The translations under genes and the position numbers were made by a program. Below the pieces are notes generated by a model. The model made no database searches. It had not been told where the DNA came from and saw nothing but the letters and a program-made list of their open reading frames with translations. Positions 25,584 through 35,552 of a stretch of DNA of 35,886 nucleotides are shown here, in pieces; the stretch's first letter is position 1; each line of letters begins with the position of its first letter. Source of the DNA: Sphingobacteriales bacterium (lineage in GTDB: Bacteria > Bacteroidota > Bacteroidia > Sphingobacteriales > Sphingobacteriaceae); contig JACXVB010000029.1 of assembly GCA_014763615.1 (NCBI GenBank), positions 1 to 35,886 of the forward strand, read 5' to 3'.

Positions 25584-28500
25584 ATGCCTGCCTGCTTTAA
25601 GAAGTCATCTCAACTAAACCTTTTTGGTAGTGATATTTTTCACTTTAAAGGGAGTGTCTTTGATGGTTTTTTTAAAAGTAAGCAGGTTAAATTTCTTCTC
25701 TCAATTCTTTTATTTCTACTCATCAATAGACCCATTTTTGCGCAAGTATGTGGCACTTCAGGTTTAGATGGACCACAAAATGCGGTTCCTCCGATAAATA
25801 CCTATTATCCATTAGCTACTACAGCAAGCTTAACGGTTGGTAGTAAAAGCATTACCTTGTTGGCGGTGCCGCCCAATGATCCTTATTATAACCTCAGTTA
25901 TGGGAGTGCCCAAATTAATCCGGGAGATTTAATCCTCATTATTCAGATGCAGGATGCGGATATCGATTATAGCAATACTACAAAGTACGGAAGCGGAACC
26001 ACTACCAGTGGTCCTGATGGACTGGGAGGTACAGGATATACCAATTTAGGCAATAGCGGGAAATTTGAATACGTTGTTGCAACCAGTAGTGTTCCGCTTA
26101 CGGGCGGAACTTTAACTTTTAGAGGTGCTGGAGCTGGAGGCGGTTGCGTGAATTCCTATACCAATGCCAATGCTACCGCTACTCAGGGGCAAAAACGCTT
26201 TCAAGTCGTTAGGGTACCTCAATATTCAAACCTTGTTTTAAACTCAAACATTACAACACCACCTTATAATGGCAGTGTAGGAGGCTTAATTGCTTTTGAT
26301 GTTGCCGGAACTATGCAATTTAATGGTTTTTATGTGGATGCTTCTGAGCGAGGCTTTAGAGGAGGTTATGGCCCCGTTGCGGCCTCTAATGCTAATAATA
26401 ATACAGATTATGTGCTTTCTTCTTCCTCCACAAAATCTGTCGGGAAAGGAGAAGGAGTGGCGGGTACCCCGCGATACATGTGGGATGGATTTGTACAGGT
26501 TGATAATGGAAGCGATGGTTTGCCTGGAGGTTCTTATGGTAGAGGCGCTCCGGCAAACGCAGGTGGAGGAGGAAATGACCATAATGCTGGTGGCGGAGGT
26601 GGCGCAAATGGAGGTAACGGAGGTTTGGGAGGTATGGGCTGGCAAGGTGCTGGAGGGGATGTCGATCCGCTAACCGCAGCCGGACGACCTGGTACGGCTT
26701 TACCCATTGATTATACTAGATTGATTATGGGCGGCGGAGGCGGTGGAGGGGATGCCAATAATGCTACCTCTGGAGTAAAAGGAGGTGTTGGTGGAGGAAT
26801 TATATTAATCAACGTAGATAAAATTGATGGCGCTGGTATCATAAGATCAAATGGTGGAGATGGGCAACCAGGGGCTTTCGGTTCTGCACCTGATGGAGCT
26901 GGTGGAGGAGGCGCAGGAGGCGCTATATTTGTACGGTCTTTAGCCTCAAGTCCGATAGCGAATTTAACAATAGAGGCTAAAGGTGGAAAAGGGGGAAATA
27001 CCAAATTCGATACAGGTGGAACCTTACCACACGGACCCGGTGGTGGCGGTGGTGGCGGTTTCATCTATACTCAGGTTCCATCGGCTACTATCGCTACTGA
27101 TGTTGCAGGTGGAGCATCAGGAAAAACAAATAATGGTGCTGGAATTACTCATGGAGCAGTAGATGGAACCTCAGGCCAGGCTAGTGCATTCGGTACATCA
27201 GATCTTCCTGGCTATCTGCAAGGCGGCGGCTCTATCTGTTACCCCGAACTTACCACCACATTAATAGAACAAAATGCTGGTCCATCAGGAGCTAGAAATG
27301 CAGGAACTACCGCAATTTATACTTTAACCATTGCTAATGATCCTACAAACGGAAATGCAGGAAATGTGGAGGCATGGCTAAATCTACCTTCCCTGTTTAA
27401 GTTTGCAAGTGTTAATGTGGCTTACACAGGAGATGCCTCTGGCACTTTAGACGTAACACCAAGTGTTGGAAACACAGGTAATTTAGGTTTTGGCCATTTC
27501 AATATTTCACCTGGTGATAAGGTTATCTTAACCATTGTAACAAATATAGATGTGAGTGCGCCTGTTGGGGTTTATCAAGCAAGTGCTCAAGCTACTTATC
27601 TCGATCCGACCCGTACGATTGCGGATCCTTATCGGCAAATAACAGGTCAAATTAATGCTTTTAGTGGATTCAATACAACTTATGAAACTGGAGGTGTAAT
27701 TAACGTTACTGGGGCTAATTATGATGGGAATTTACTCAGCTCAACGGCTGAAGACGTATATATCAACGCAGTTGCAAGTTCAACAACATGCGATGCAATT
27801 ACTGATGGTGGTTTCGGTAATACTTCTGTAGGTATTTATCCTTCAGGCGTTAATCAATGGTCTCCAGTAAATAGTGGAGATTATGTTCAAATTGTTACTC
27901 AAGTAAGCTCTGTTGGCGCAGCCATCAAGCAAAATCAATCTTCTTTAAAACAAACTATACAGTCGGTTAAGCCATCTTCTAATTATACTTTTTCTATGGA
28001 TTTTCAACGATGGACCGATAACAGTTCCGGTTGTAATCCAAATGCCAATGCTACAGTAAGGATAAGAATTTACGATCCTGCTAACCCATCCGTTTTTTTA
28101 GTTGATCAATCTCATACTTCTAATAATAATCTTCCTTTTAACCTAAGTTATTCTTTTACCACGGCTGCAAGTACTACCTCTTTAGTCTTAGAAATTGAGG
28201 AAACTAGTTCAGCTACACCTGCATGTCCACTATTTGCAGATAATATTAGTATCAGTTCTGCACTTACCTTTGCTTATAACACAACAAACGTTACTTGTAA
28301 TGGTGCCAATAATGGAAAATTGACGGTTACTGATTTGCAAGGTGCAGCAGCGCCTTACACTATTTCTTACTCTTATAATGGGGGAGCTTATTCCTCTCCC
28401 ATCTCCGTAAATCCGGTAATATCTCCAAGCACTTATGATATTACAGGTTTAGCACCTGGGTCTTATATTGTTTCAATAGCAGATAGAAATGGTTGTGGTA

Positions 28501-31500
28501 CTACGGCTAACTTTTCTATCACTGAACCTTCAGTTCTTAGCTTAAGTGCTACTCATGTAGATAATTCTTGCGGTAATACCGCCATAGGATCAATTGATTT
28601 ATCGGTAAGTGGTGGCACAGCGCCTTACTCTTATAGCTGGACAAAAGATGGTAGTGCGTATGCAGGAAATCAACAAGATTTAACCAACCTTCCTCCTGGT
28701 ACTTATCAAGTGACGGTGACAGATGATAATGGATGTACAGCACAATTATCAGTAGATATTTTACCTCTAACTCCTTTTGTTTTAACGGGCTCAAATACTA
28801 ACCTCACTTGTAACAGTGACCCAACAGGGACTATTACATTGAATCCTTCTGGGGGAGTAGCTCCTTATAGTTTTACTTGGTCTGATAGTTCTCATGATCA
28901 GAATCGTACGAATATGTCGGCGGGTAGTTATTCTGTAATTGGTAAAGATGCCTTAGGTTGTGAAATTAGTCTTAGCTTCACGATTACTGAACCACCTGCA
29001 ATTACTATCGCTCATAGCTATAGTCCAATTTTATGCTACGGTAATTTAACGGATGTAACGCTGAACGCCAGTGGAGGCACAGGAACTTTAAGCTACAGCA
29101 AAGATGGAACAAACTATCAATCCACCAGTATTTTTTCTGCTCTGCCTGCTGGCGATTATATCTTTTATGTGAAAGATGCTAATGGATGTGTAAGCACTGA
29201 TGCTTTTACCATTAGTCAACCTACAACAGCTTTAACCTTAACAGAGAGTCATCCAACTATCTTATGCAATGGAACAACTACAGATGTTACCTTAACAGCA
29301 ACAGGTGGAACAGGAACTTATCAATACAGCAAAGACGGTATAACTTATCAAAATGCTAATGTTTTTTCGGGCTTAACTGCTGGCAACTATACTTTTGAGG
29401 TAAAGGATGACAATGGGTGTACCCAAACATTGACTACCACAATAGGAGAACCTGCCGCTTTAAACATCATCTTTACCAAACAAGATGTAAGCTGCTACGG
29501 AGACAATAGCGGAAGCATAGATATTACGGTGAGTGGAGGGACTGCACCTTATACGTATAGCTGGGATAGTGGACAAAGTACTGAGGACCTGAGCAATTTA
29601 GCAGCAGGAACTGAAACATTAACGGTTACCGATGCCAATGGATGTATCGCCACAGAATCTGTGACCATTAATCAACCTTTACAACTTCAATTAAATGCAA
29701 GTAAAGTCGATGTAACCTGTAAAGGCAGTAATACCGGAAGCATCAATCTTTCCGTAACAGGAGGAACCGCTCCTTACACCTATTTATGGAATAACGGTGC
29801 AACAACCCAAGATATTCTGAACCTAGAAGCTAATCTTTATAGCGTGACCGTAACCGATGCGAGTGGATGTTTAGCGGCGATAAGTATTTCCATCACACAA
29901 CCAAGCACAGCAGTGAGTTTAAGCGAGACGCACATCAATAACACTTGTTTTGGAGAAAATGCGGGATCAATAAATTTGAATGTTTCTGGGGGCGTAGCGC
30001 CTTATACCTATAGTTGGACAAAAGATGGTAATGCTTATGCAGGAAATCAACAAGATTTGAATAACCTTCCTCCAGGTAATTATGCGGTAATTGTAACTGA
30101 TGCGAAGGCTTGTACAGCCGCATTAACAATAACCATCACACCATTAGCACCGTTTACCGTATCGAGTACAAAAACAGATATCAAATGTAACGGAAGTTCT
30201 ACTGGTCATATAGAATTGAATTTATCTGGAGGAACTTTACCTTATTCAGTGACGTGGAATACTGGAGCAACTTCAGAAAACATCAATAATTTAACAGCCG
30301 GAACCTATTCATATACTGCTATTGATGGGAATGGATGTACCATTAACAATAGCATCACCTTAACTGAGCCAATAGCTTTAAATTTGTTAGAAAGCCATAG
30401 TGCAATTTCATGTCAAGGAGGGATAAGTGACGTCACTTTGACTGCTTCAGGAGGAGTAGCGCCCTATCAGTATAGTATAAATGGAAGTAGTTATCAGAGT
30501 GCTGCTACATTTACAGGTTTAACAGCGGGTACTTATACTTTTTATGTGAAAGACGGAAATGATTGTTTAGAAACATTAAGCTTAACCATTGCAGAACCAG
30601 CTGCATTGAGTTTATCAGAAAGTCATACTTCAATTTTATGTCAAGGAAGTACAAGTGATCTTACCTTAACTACATCAGGAGGTACAGGAGCTTATCAGTA
30701 CAGTAAGGATGCGGTAAATTATCAAAGCAACCCAACTTTTACTGGTTTAACAGCAGGCGCATATACTTTTTATGTGAAAGATGGAAATGATTGTGTAGGA
30801 ACATTAAGTTTAACCATCACAGAGCCGGTCATCCTCAGTTTAACAGGCGTAAATACCGATATTAATTGTCACGGAGGAACGAGCGATGTTACTTTAAACG
30901 CAGCAGGAGGAACAGGAGCCTATCAGTATAGTAAAGATGGAATCAGCTATCAAATTTCAAATATTTTCGCTGGTCTAAGCGCAGGAGACTATAACTTCTT
31001 TACAAAGGATAATAATGGATGTATCAGCACATTTTCGTTAACGATTACTGAGCCGGCTGCTTTAACTTTGGGCGCATCCGCCGAAACAGATGCTACTTGT
31101 TTTGGTACTTCCACAGGTTCTGTGAGTGCCGGAGAGGTTACAAATGCTATCGGACAGGTAAATTATGTTTGGGAAAACAGTAGTAATGTTGTGGTTGGAA
31201 ACACCGCTACAGTTAATAATTTACCTGCAGGAACTTATACCTTAACGGTAAATGATGATTGCGCTAGTTTATCCAATTCGGTAATTATTAAAGAACCAAC
31301 GGCGCTTTCTCTAAACGGAACTTCTACACCTATTTTGTGTAATGGAGGAACATCTTCAAGCACCTTAACGGCGAGCGGAGGAATTACTCCTTATCAATAC
31401 AGTAAAGATGGTATCAATTATCAAAGTTCTGCTATGTTTCCTGGTTTGTTGGCAGGCACTTATGTTTTTTATGTTAAAGATGCGAATGGATGTATTCAAA

Positions 31501-34500
31501 GTTTTAACACTACTATCACTGAACCAACAAAATTAGCTTTAACGGAGATCCATCAAGAAGTAAAATGCTATGGAGAAAACACAGGAAATATTGATGTGAC
31601 GGTATCAGGCGGCACAGCACCTTATACTTATGCTTGGAACAGTGGACAAACTACGGAAGATATCAGCAACCTAGTAGCAGGTACTTACACCGTTACAATA
31701 ACCGACAATAATGGTTGTTCTGCACAACAAAGTATCAGCATTGCTCAACCGGCAGCAGCCTTAAGCATCGCGGAAACGCATGAAAATATAAAGTGCTTTG
31801 GCGAAAATACGGGCAGTATAGACATCACAGTAAGTGGAGGCAGTGCCCCTTATACTTATCTTTGGGACAGTGGACAAAGTACTGAGGACCTTAGCTATTT
31901 AACAGCAGGGACTTACACTTTAACACTTACAGATGCTAATGGATGTATCGCCACAGAATCTGTGACCATCAGTCAACCGGCAGCAGCCATAAGCATCGCG
32001 GAAACGCATGAAAATGTCAAATGCTTTGGCGAAAATACGGGTAGCATTGATATTATGGTAAGTGGCGGTACAGCACCTTATACTTATCTTTGGAGCAAGG
32101 GACAGAATACAGAGGATATCAATGGCTTAGATGCGGGAATATATACTGTAACCGTGACCGATACTCATGGCTGTTCAGCAACACAAAGCATCACCATCAG
32201 TCAACCCTCAGCAGCCATAAGCATCGCGGAAACGCATGAAAATGTCAAATGCTATGGAGGTAATACGGGTAGCATAGATATTACGGTAAGTGGAGGAACA
32301 ACACCTTATACTTATAGTTGGAGTAACGGAAAAAATACCGAAGATATCAATGGCTTAGATGCGGGAAATTATATTTTAAACCTTACTGATGCGAATGGTT
32401 GTACCATCACCAAATTAATTGCCATATTACAGCCTTCGGCACCTTTATCGATAACGGAAACTCATGAAGATATAAAATGTTATGGGGATCAATCTGGAAG
32501 TATAAATGTAACAGCTTCTGGAGGTACTTTGCCTTATGCCTATACTTGGAGCAATGGAAAAAATACTGAAGACCTCAATGCTTTAACAGCAGGGACTTAT
32601 ACTTTAACGCTTACAGATGCAAATGGTTGTTCTAGTACTCAATCAATCACCATAAAGCAGCCCACTAAACCACTTTCAGTAGCTGAAACTCATCAAAATA
32701 ACACCTGCTATGGTGAACAGATGGGAAAAATAGATTTAACAGTAACAGGAGGGACAGCCCCTTATACCTATCTTTGGAGTAATGTTGAAAGTACTCAAGA
32801 TTTAAGCAATTTAGCAGGTGGAACCTATACTTGTATCCTAAAAGATGCAAATCAATGTCAAGTACAAATAGCAGTTACCATCACTCCATTAACACCTTTT
32901 TCTGCCACAGAAACGGTTAGCCAAGTGAAATGCTATCAAGCAAATAACGGAAGTATTTCCATCAATTTAAGTGGTGGTATTCCTCCTTATGCTATTCTTT
33001 GGAGTAACGGGAACACCAATACAAGCATCAGCAATCTTGCAGCAGGAAATTATTCTTACATTGCAAAAGATGCTTATGGATGTAGCATCCAAAAAAGCAT
33101 TACCATTACAGAACCTCAGCCTTTATCGGTGGTAATTAGCTCTTCACCAACCTCTTGTAAATTCTCAAAAGATGGTAGTTTATATGCAAAGATAAGTGGA
33201 GGTACACCTCCATATCAAGTATTTTGGAATGATACTCGTTCAGACACAAGCGGATTGATTAATGGATTGAGGGCAAGAACTTATTCCTTAAAAATAATAG
33301 ATGCCAATGATTGTCAACTGCTTTCCTCAGGAACGGTTGCTCCTGGTAATTGTGCGCCTTCGGCAGATAATGATTATTACCAAACTTTAGAAGATACGCC
33401 CATCCGTATTCAAACACCAGGAGTTTTAGTTAATGATAAGGACCCCGATGCAGATCTGATACATTTGGTATTGGATTCTGCCAAGGATCCTGATGTTGGC
33501 TCTGGGTCAATAACTGGAACTAAAAGATCTTTTAGAACATTACATGGTACTGTTGATATTCAAAATGATGGCTCATTTATTTACACTCCTGACTTGAATT
33601 TTAATGGTATTGAGAAGTTTATCTATAAAGTATCTGATGGATCTTTAAAATCTAATTACGCTGTTGTTACCATTAAGATACAAGCAGTGAATGACCCTCC
33701 GGTTGCTATGGATGATCAATATACTACGCTTGAGGATACACCAGTTTCTGGCTCGGTTGGAGATAATGATAATGATGCTGAAAATGATGCGCTTTACTTT
33801 ACGCAGCTCACTCCACCGCAACGCGGTCAAATAATTTTTAATGCAGACGGAACTTTTACCTATACCCCGGCACCCAATGATAATGGTTCGGTAAATTTTG
33901 ATTATCAAGTTTGTGACCCTTCAGGCGCCTGCGATACGGCCACGGTAACCATTAACATTACTCCAGTGAATGACCCTCCAGTAGCAGGCGATGACCGCTT
34001 TTATGTGGAAAGAGATAAGCCAATTAGCGCAATGGTGATTGATAATGATAGCGATGTGGATTATGATCCTTTAACTTGGACGCTACTTACACAACCAGCT
34101 CATGGAAACTTAATATTTAATCCAGATGGAACTTTTAGCTATCAGCCTAATTTTGATTTTAAAGGGATTGATACCTATACCTATCGAACCTGTGATCCAT
34201 CGGGTTTATGTGATGAAGCTACAGTAACGCTGATTGTTCAACCTGTTGTAAGGGTGAATTTAACACCTGCTGTGGGCGAAATTTCGGAGGGAGATAGCAT
34301 TGCCATTACGGCAAAACTCACTGAGGCTATAGTAGAAGATGCAACCATCACCCTTAATTTTGGAGGTACCGCCACTTTACAGTCTGATTATACTTTATCA
34401 GGAAACTATCAAACCATTACTATTCCTGGAGGGAAGGATAGTACTATGCAAAAATTTGTGATACATGCCATTAACGATGCCCTAAAAGACCCAGGAGAGC

Positions 34501-34922
34501 AAGTGATAGCTAATATTACACAGGTGGATTCTAAATATGTACTCATTGGTTCAGGCTCAGTAGTCACTATTGATGATGTTTATCCAGAAAGTATTCCATT
34601 AGGTCCTGATGAAAACCCCGACATCAATCCAGACCCTCTAGTTTCTCCTAATGGAGATGGGCAAGGAAATGAAGCGTTCGTGATTTATAACATCAGCAAA
34701 TATCCAGATAATGAAGTGGTGGTTTTCAATCGTTGGGGTAATGAAGTCTTCAGAATCAAAGGCTACAACAATGAAGATAGATCGTTCAAAGGAGTGGCGA
34801 ATGTGGGTATCCTCACCAATTCTAATAAAGATTTAGTAAACGGTGTTTATTACTATTTGATTTATACCGAAGTGGATAACAAGAAAAAACTGAATAAAGG
34901 TTACTTGATTTTAAAAAGATAA
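25584..34922 (+). CDS. Giant SprB-repeat T9SS-secreted adhesin (3112 aa)
   Basis: One uninterrupted 3112-aa surface protein. Order: a 34-aa leader plus signal peptide (hydrophobic about 37-47, cleavage near 53); an N-terminal region; a glycine-rich block (about 253-552); a DUF11-like domain (about 553-686); a jelly-roll, carbohydrate-binding-like domain (about 726-892); 22 SprB-type repeats of about 75-80 aa (893-2590), most with one cysteine near the start and one in a DANGC-like motif near the end; three Ig/cadherin-like domains with VNDPPVA linkers and FTYTP strands (about 2591-2889); a Calx-beta domain (about 2890-3000); and a C-terminal gliding-type (type B, CHU_C) sorting domain (about 3003-3112) with SPNGDG and VVFNRWGNEVF. 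Such proteins are T9SS cargo that act in gliding or attachment. No SprF/PorP partner gene is seen here. ATG 25584 is the only start before the signal peptide. Confidence 0.93.
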   Translation: MPACFKKSSQLNLFGSDIFHFKGSVFDGFFKSKQVKFLLSILLFLLINRPIFAQVCGTSGLDGPQNAVPPINTYYPLATTASLTVGSKSITLLAVPPNDPYYNLSYGSAQINPGDLILIIQMQDADIDYSNTTKYGSGTTTSGPDGLGGTGYTNLGNSGKFEYVVATSSVPLTGGTLTFRGAGAGGGCVNSYTNANATATQGQKRFQVVRVPQYSNLVLNSNITTPPYNGSVGGLIAFDVAGTMQFNGFYVDASERGFRGGYGPVAASNANNNTDYVLSSSSTKSVGKGEGVAGTPRYMWDGFVQVDNGSDGLPGGSYGRGAPANAGGGGNDHNAGGGGGANGGNGGLGGMGWQGAGGDVDPLTAAGRPGTALPIDYTRLIMGGGGGGGDANNATSGVKGGVGGGIILINVDKIDGAGIIRSNGGDGQPGAFGSAPDGAGGGGAGGAIFVRSLASSPIANLTIEAKGGKGGNTKFDTGGTLPHGPGGGGGGGFIYTQVPSATIATDVAGGASGKTNNGAGITHGAVDGTSGQASAFGTSDLPGYLQGGGSICYPELTTTLIEQNAGPSGARNAGTTAIYTLTIANDPTNGNAGNVEAWLNLPSLFKFASVNVAYTGDASGTLDVTPSVGNTGNLGFGHFNISPGDKVILTIVTNIDVSAPVGVYQASAQATYLDPTRTIADPYRQITGQINAFSGFNTTYETGGVINVTGANYDGNLLSSTAEDVYINAVASSTTCDAITDGGFGNTSVGIYPSGVNQWSPVNSGDYVQIVTQVSSVGAAIKQNQSSLKQTIQSVKPSSNYTFSMDFQRWTDNSSGCNPNANATVRIRIYDPANPSVFLVDQSHTSNNNLPFNLSYSFTTAASTTSLVLEIEETSSATPACPLFADNISISSALTFAYNTTNVTCNGANNGKLTVTDLQGAAAPYTISYSYNGGAYSSPISVNPVISPSTYDITGLAPGSYIVSIADRNGCGTTANFSITEPSVLSLSATHVDNSCGNTAIGSIDLSVSGGTAPYSYSWTKDGSAYAGNQQDLTNLPPGTYQVTVTDDNGCTAQLSVDILPLTPFVLTGSNTNLTCNSDPTGTITLNPSGGVAPYSFTWSDSSHDQNRTNMSAGSYSVIGKDALGCEISLSFTITEPPAITIAHSYSPILCYGNLTDVTLNASGGTGTLSYSKDGTNYQSTSIFSALPAGDYIFYVKDANGCVSTDAFTISQPTTALTLTESHPTILCNGTTTDVTLTATGGTGTYQYSKDGITYQNANVFSGLTAGNYTFEVKDDNGCTQTLTTTIGEPAALNIIFTKQDVSCYGDNSGSIDITVSGGTAPYTYSWDSGQSTEDLSNLAAGTETLTVTDANGCIATESVTINQPLQLQLNASKVDVTCKGSNTGSINLSVTGGTAPYTYLWNNGATTQDILNLEANLYSVTVTDASGCLAAISISITQPSTAVSLSETHINNTCFGENAGSINLNVSGGVAPYTYSWTKDGNAYAGNQQDLNNLPPGNYAVIVTDAKACTAALTITITPLAPFTVSSTKTDIKCNGSSTGHIELNLSGGTLPYSVTWNTGATSENINNLTAGTYSYTAIDGNGCTINNSITLTEPIALNLLESHSAISCQGGISDVTLTASGGVAPYQYSINGSSYQSAATFTGLTAGTYTFYVKDGNDCLETLSLTIAEPAALSLSESHTSILCQGSTSDLTLTTSGGTGAYQYSKDAVNYQSNPTFTGLTAGAYTFYVKDGNDCVGTLSLTITEPVILSLTGVNTDINCHGGTSDVTLNAAGGTGAYQYSKDGISYQISNIFAGLSAGDYNFFTKDNNGCISTFSLTITEPAALTLGASAETDATCFGTSTGSVSAGEVTNAIGQVNYVWENSSNVVVGNTATVNNLPAGTYTLTVNDDCASLSNSVIIKEPTALSLNGTSTPILCNGGTSSSTLTASGGITPYQYSKDGINYQSSAMFPGLLAGTYVFYVKDANGCIQSFNTTITEPTKLALTEIHQEVKCYGENTGNIDVTVSGGTAPYTYAWNSGQTTEDISNLVAGTYTVTITDNNGCSAQQSISIAQPAAALSIAETHENIKCFGENTGSIDITVSGGSAPYTYLWDSGQSTEDLSYLTAGTYTLTLTDANGCIATESVTISQPAAAISIAETHENVKCFGENTGSIDIMVSGGTAPYTYLWSKGQNTEDINGLDAGIYTVTVTDTHGCSATQSITISQPSAAISIAETHENVKCYGGNTGSIDITVSGGTTPYTYSWSNGKNTEDINGLDAGNYILNLTDANGCTITKLIAILQPSAPLSITETHEDIKCYGDQSGSINVTASGGTLPYAYTWSNGKNTEDLNALTAGTYTLTLTDANGCSSTQSITIKQPTKPLSVAETHQNNTCYGEQMGKIDLTVTGGTAPYTYLWSNVESTQDLSNLAGGTYTCILKDANQCQVQIAVTITPLTPFSATETVSQVKCYQANNGSISINLSGGIPPYAILWSNGNTNTSISNLAAGNYSYIAKDAYGCSIQKSITITEPQPLSVVISSSPTSCKFSKDGSLYAKISGGTPPYQVFWNDTRSDTSGLINGLRARTYSLKIIDANDCQLLSSGTVAPGNCAPSADNDYYQTLEDTPIRIQTPGVLVNDKDPDADLIHLVLDSAKDPDVGSGSITGTKRSFRTLHGTVDIQNDGSFIYTPDLNFNGIEKFIYKVSDGSLKSNYAVVTIKIQAVNDPPVAMDDQYTTLEDTPVSGSVGDNDNDAENDALYFTQLTPPQRGQIIFNADGTFTYTPAPNDNGSVNFDYQVCDPSGACDTATVTINITPVNDPPVAGDDRFYVERDKPISAMVIDNDSDVDYDPLTWTLLTQPAHGNLIFNPDGTFSYQPNFDFKGIDTYTYRTCDPSGLCDEATVTLIVQPVVRVNLTPAVGEISEGDSIAITAKLTEAIVEDATITLNFGGTATLQSDYTLSGNYQTITIPGGKDSTMQKFVIHAINDALKDPGEQVIANITQVDSKYVLIGSGSVVTIDDVYPESIPLGPDENPDINPDPLVSPNGDGQGNEAFVIYNISKYPDNEVVVFNRWGNEVFRIKGYNNEDRSFKGVANVGILTNSNKDLVNGVYYYLIYTEVDNKKKLNKGYLILKR
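28262..33353 (+). repeat. Coding tandem array of 22 SprB-type repeats
   Basis: About 5.1 kb of tandem units of about 225-245 bp inside the giant adhesin gene. Two subfamilies alternate in blocks: units with a tryptophan-glycine core (APYTYxWxxGxxTEDxxxL) and units with YxYSKDGxxYQ (roughly units 4, 5, 10-12 and 14). Neighbouring units from about 31755 to 32450 are nearly identical at DNA level over tens of bases with a 228-bp (76-codon) period, indicating recent duplication or gene conversion. Confidence 0.9.
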
Positions 34923-34964
34923 TTATTCCGGATAATTAGCTACGTTATTTTTGAACTGCTCCTA

Positions 34965-34995
34965 GTCGTAGGTTAAGCTTTAGCGTTCCTACGAC
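34965..34995. repeat. Palindrome family A, copy 1
   Basis: GTCGTAGG and CCTACGAC form an 8-bp stem around a 15-nt loop; CTAC follows. Identical copies occur at 35332-35364 and 35604-35636, there with one more G-C pair. The element resembles REP-type extragenic palindromes. No REP-associated transposase is encoded in the window. Confidence 0.85.
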
Positions 34996-35004
34996 CTACC
35001 CCCT

Positions 35005-35165
35005 GCTAGTCCGAGCAGATTGGTTTTTGCTGGTTCGAGCCTGTGGCTCGGACCTTTTGCAAAGCATTACGGATTGCGCCAAGCTTGTTGGCTATAGAAT
35101 GAATTTGAATGACAGTATTTCGTCCCATCAGGGTCTCTCGTGGAGGACCCTGATAAATAACTTTC
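35005..35165 (+). repeat. 164-bp tandem duplication, copy 1 (C plus B)
   Basis: A segment starting GCTAGTCCGAGCAGATTGG and ending with hairpin B is repeated directly at 35169-35328, nearly identical apart from a one-base deletion and a few substitutions. Inside it, GTCCGAGC can pair with GCTCGGAC, and CGAGCC can pair with GGCTCG, giving two competing hairpins. Confidence 0.88.
35118..35161. repeat. Hairpin family B, copy 1
   Basis: ATCAGGGTC pairs with GACCCTGAT (9 bp), extended by CTC/GAG around a GTG triloop with one bulged T. The element begins TTTCGTCCC and ends GATAAATAAC. Near-identical copies lie at 35281, 35415 and 35553. Confidence 0.88.
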
Positions 35166-35168
35166 CCA

Positions 35169-35328
35169 GCTAGTCCGAGCAGATTGGTTTTTGCTGGTTC
35201 GAGCCTGTGGCTCGGACCTTTTGCAAGCATTACGGATTGCGTCAAGCTTGTTGGCTATAGCATGAATTTGAATGACAGTATTTCGTCCCATCAGGGTCTC
35301 TCGTGGAGGACCCTGATAAATAACTTTC
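35169..35328 (+). repeat. 164-bp tandem duplication, copy 2 (C plus B)
   Basis: Second copy of the C plus B segment, directly after a 3-bp junction (CCA). It differs from copy 1 by a one-base deletion (GCAAGC for GCAAAGC) and a few substitutions, so the duplication is recent. It is followed by family A copy 2. Confidence 0.88.
35281..35324. repeat. Hairpin family B, copy 2
   Basis: Identical to copy 1 over 44 bp. It is followed after 7 bp by family A copy 2, forming a B-A unit. Confidence 0.88.
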
Positions 35329-35331
35329 ACT

Positions 35332-35364
35332 GGTCGTAGGTTAAGCTTTAGCGTTCCTACGACC
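35332..35364. repeat. Palindrome family A, copy 2
   Basis: Stem GGTCGTAGG/CCTACGACC (9 bp) around the same 15-nt loop as copy 1, again followed by TAC. Confidence 0.85.
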
Positions 35365-35414
35365 TACCATGATAGAGCGCATCCGCTTGTTTAGAAAAAC
35401 AGGATATTTTTCCC

Positions 35415-35457
35415 TTCGTCCCATCAGGGTCTCTCGTGGAGGACCCTGATAAATAAC
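35415..35457. repeat. Hairpin family B, copy 3
   Basis: Same 43-bp element as copies 1 and 2. It is followed after 6 bp by a half A element (35464-35475, GGTCGTAGGTTA) that lacks its right arm. Confidence 0.88.
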
Positions 35458-35552
35458 TCCTCTGGTCGTAGGTTAGAAAAAGCATATTCACTTGCACATT
35501 TAACCTAGTGTAATCTCTCCTAAAAAGAGACTATCAGATTGCGACTGCCTAT

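Noticed and set aside
26286-27064. Long alternative reading frames opposite the glycine-rich region of the adhesin
   Set aside because: They are by-products of the GC-rich glycine codon runs (giving proline-rich frames) on the other strand or frame. The adhesin frame is clearly the coding one.
35025-35055. GGTTCGAGCC resembling a tRNA T-loop
   Set aside because: The flanking bases do not form a 5-bp T stem, and no acceptor, D or anticodon arms are found. The motif is part of a hairpin inside repeat C.
35006-35330. Minus-strand reading frames containing GPPRETLMG across the repeats
   Set aside because: They are translations of the duplicated repeat and hairpin sequences in two frames. Both owe their length to repetition and carry no domain.
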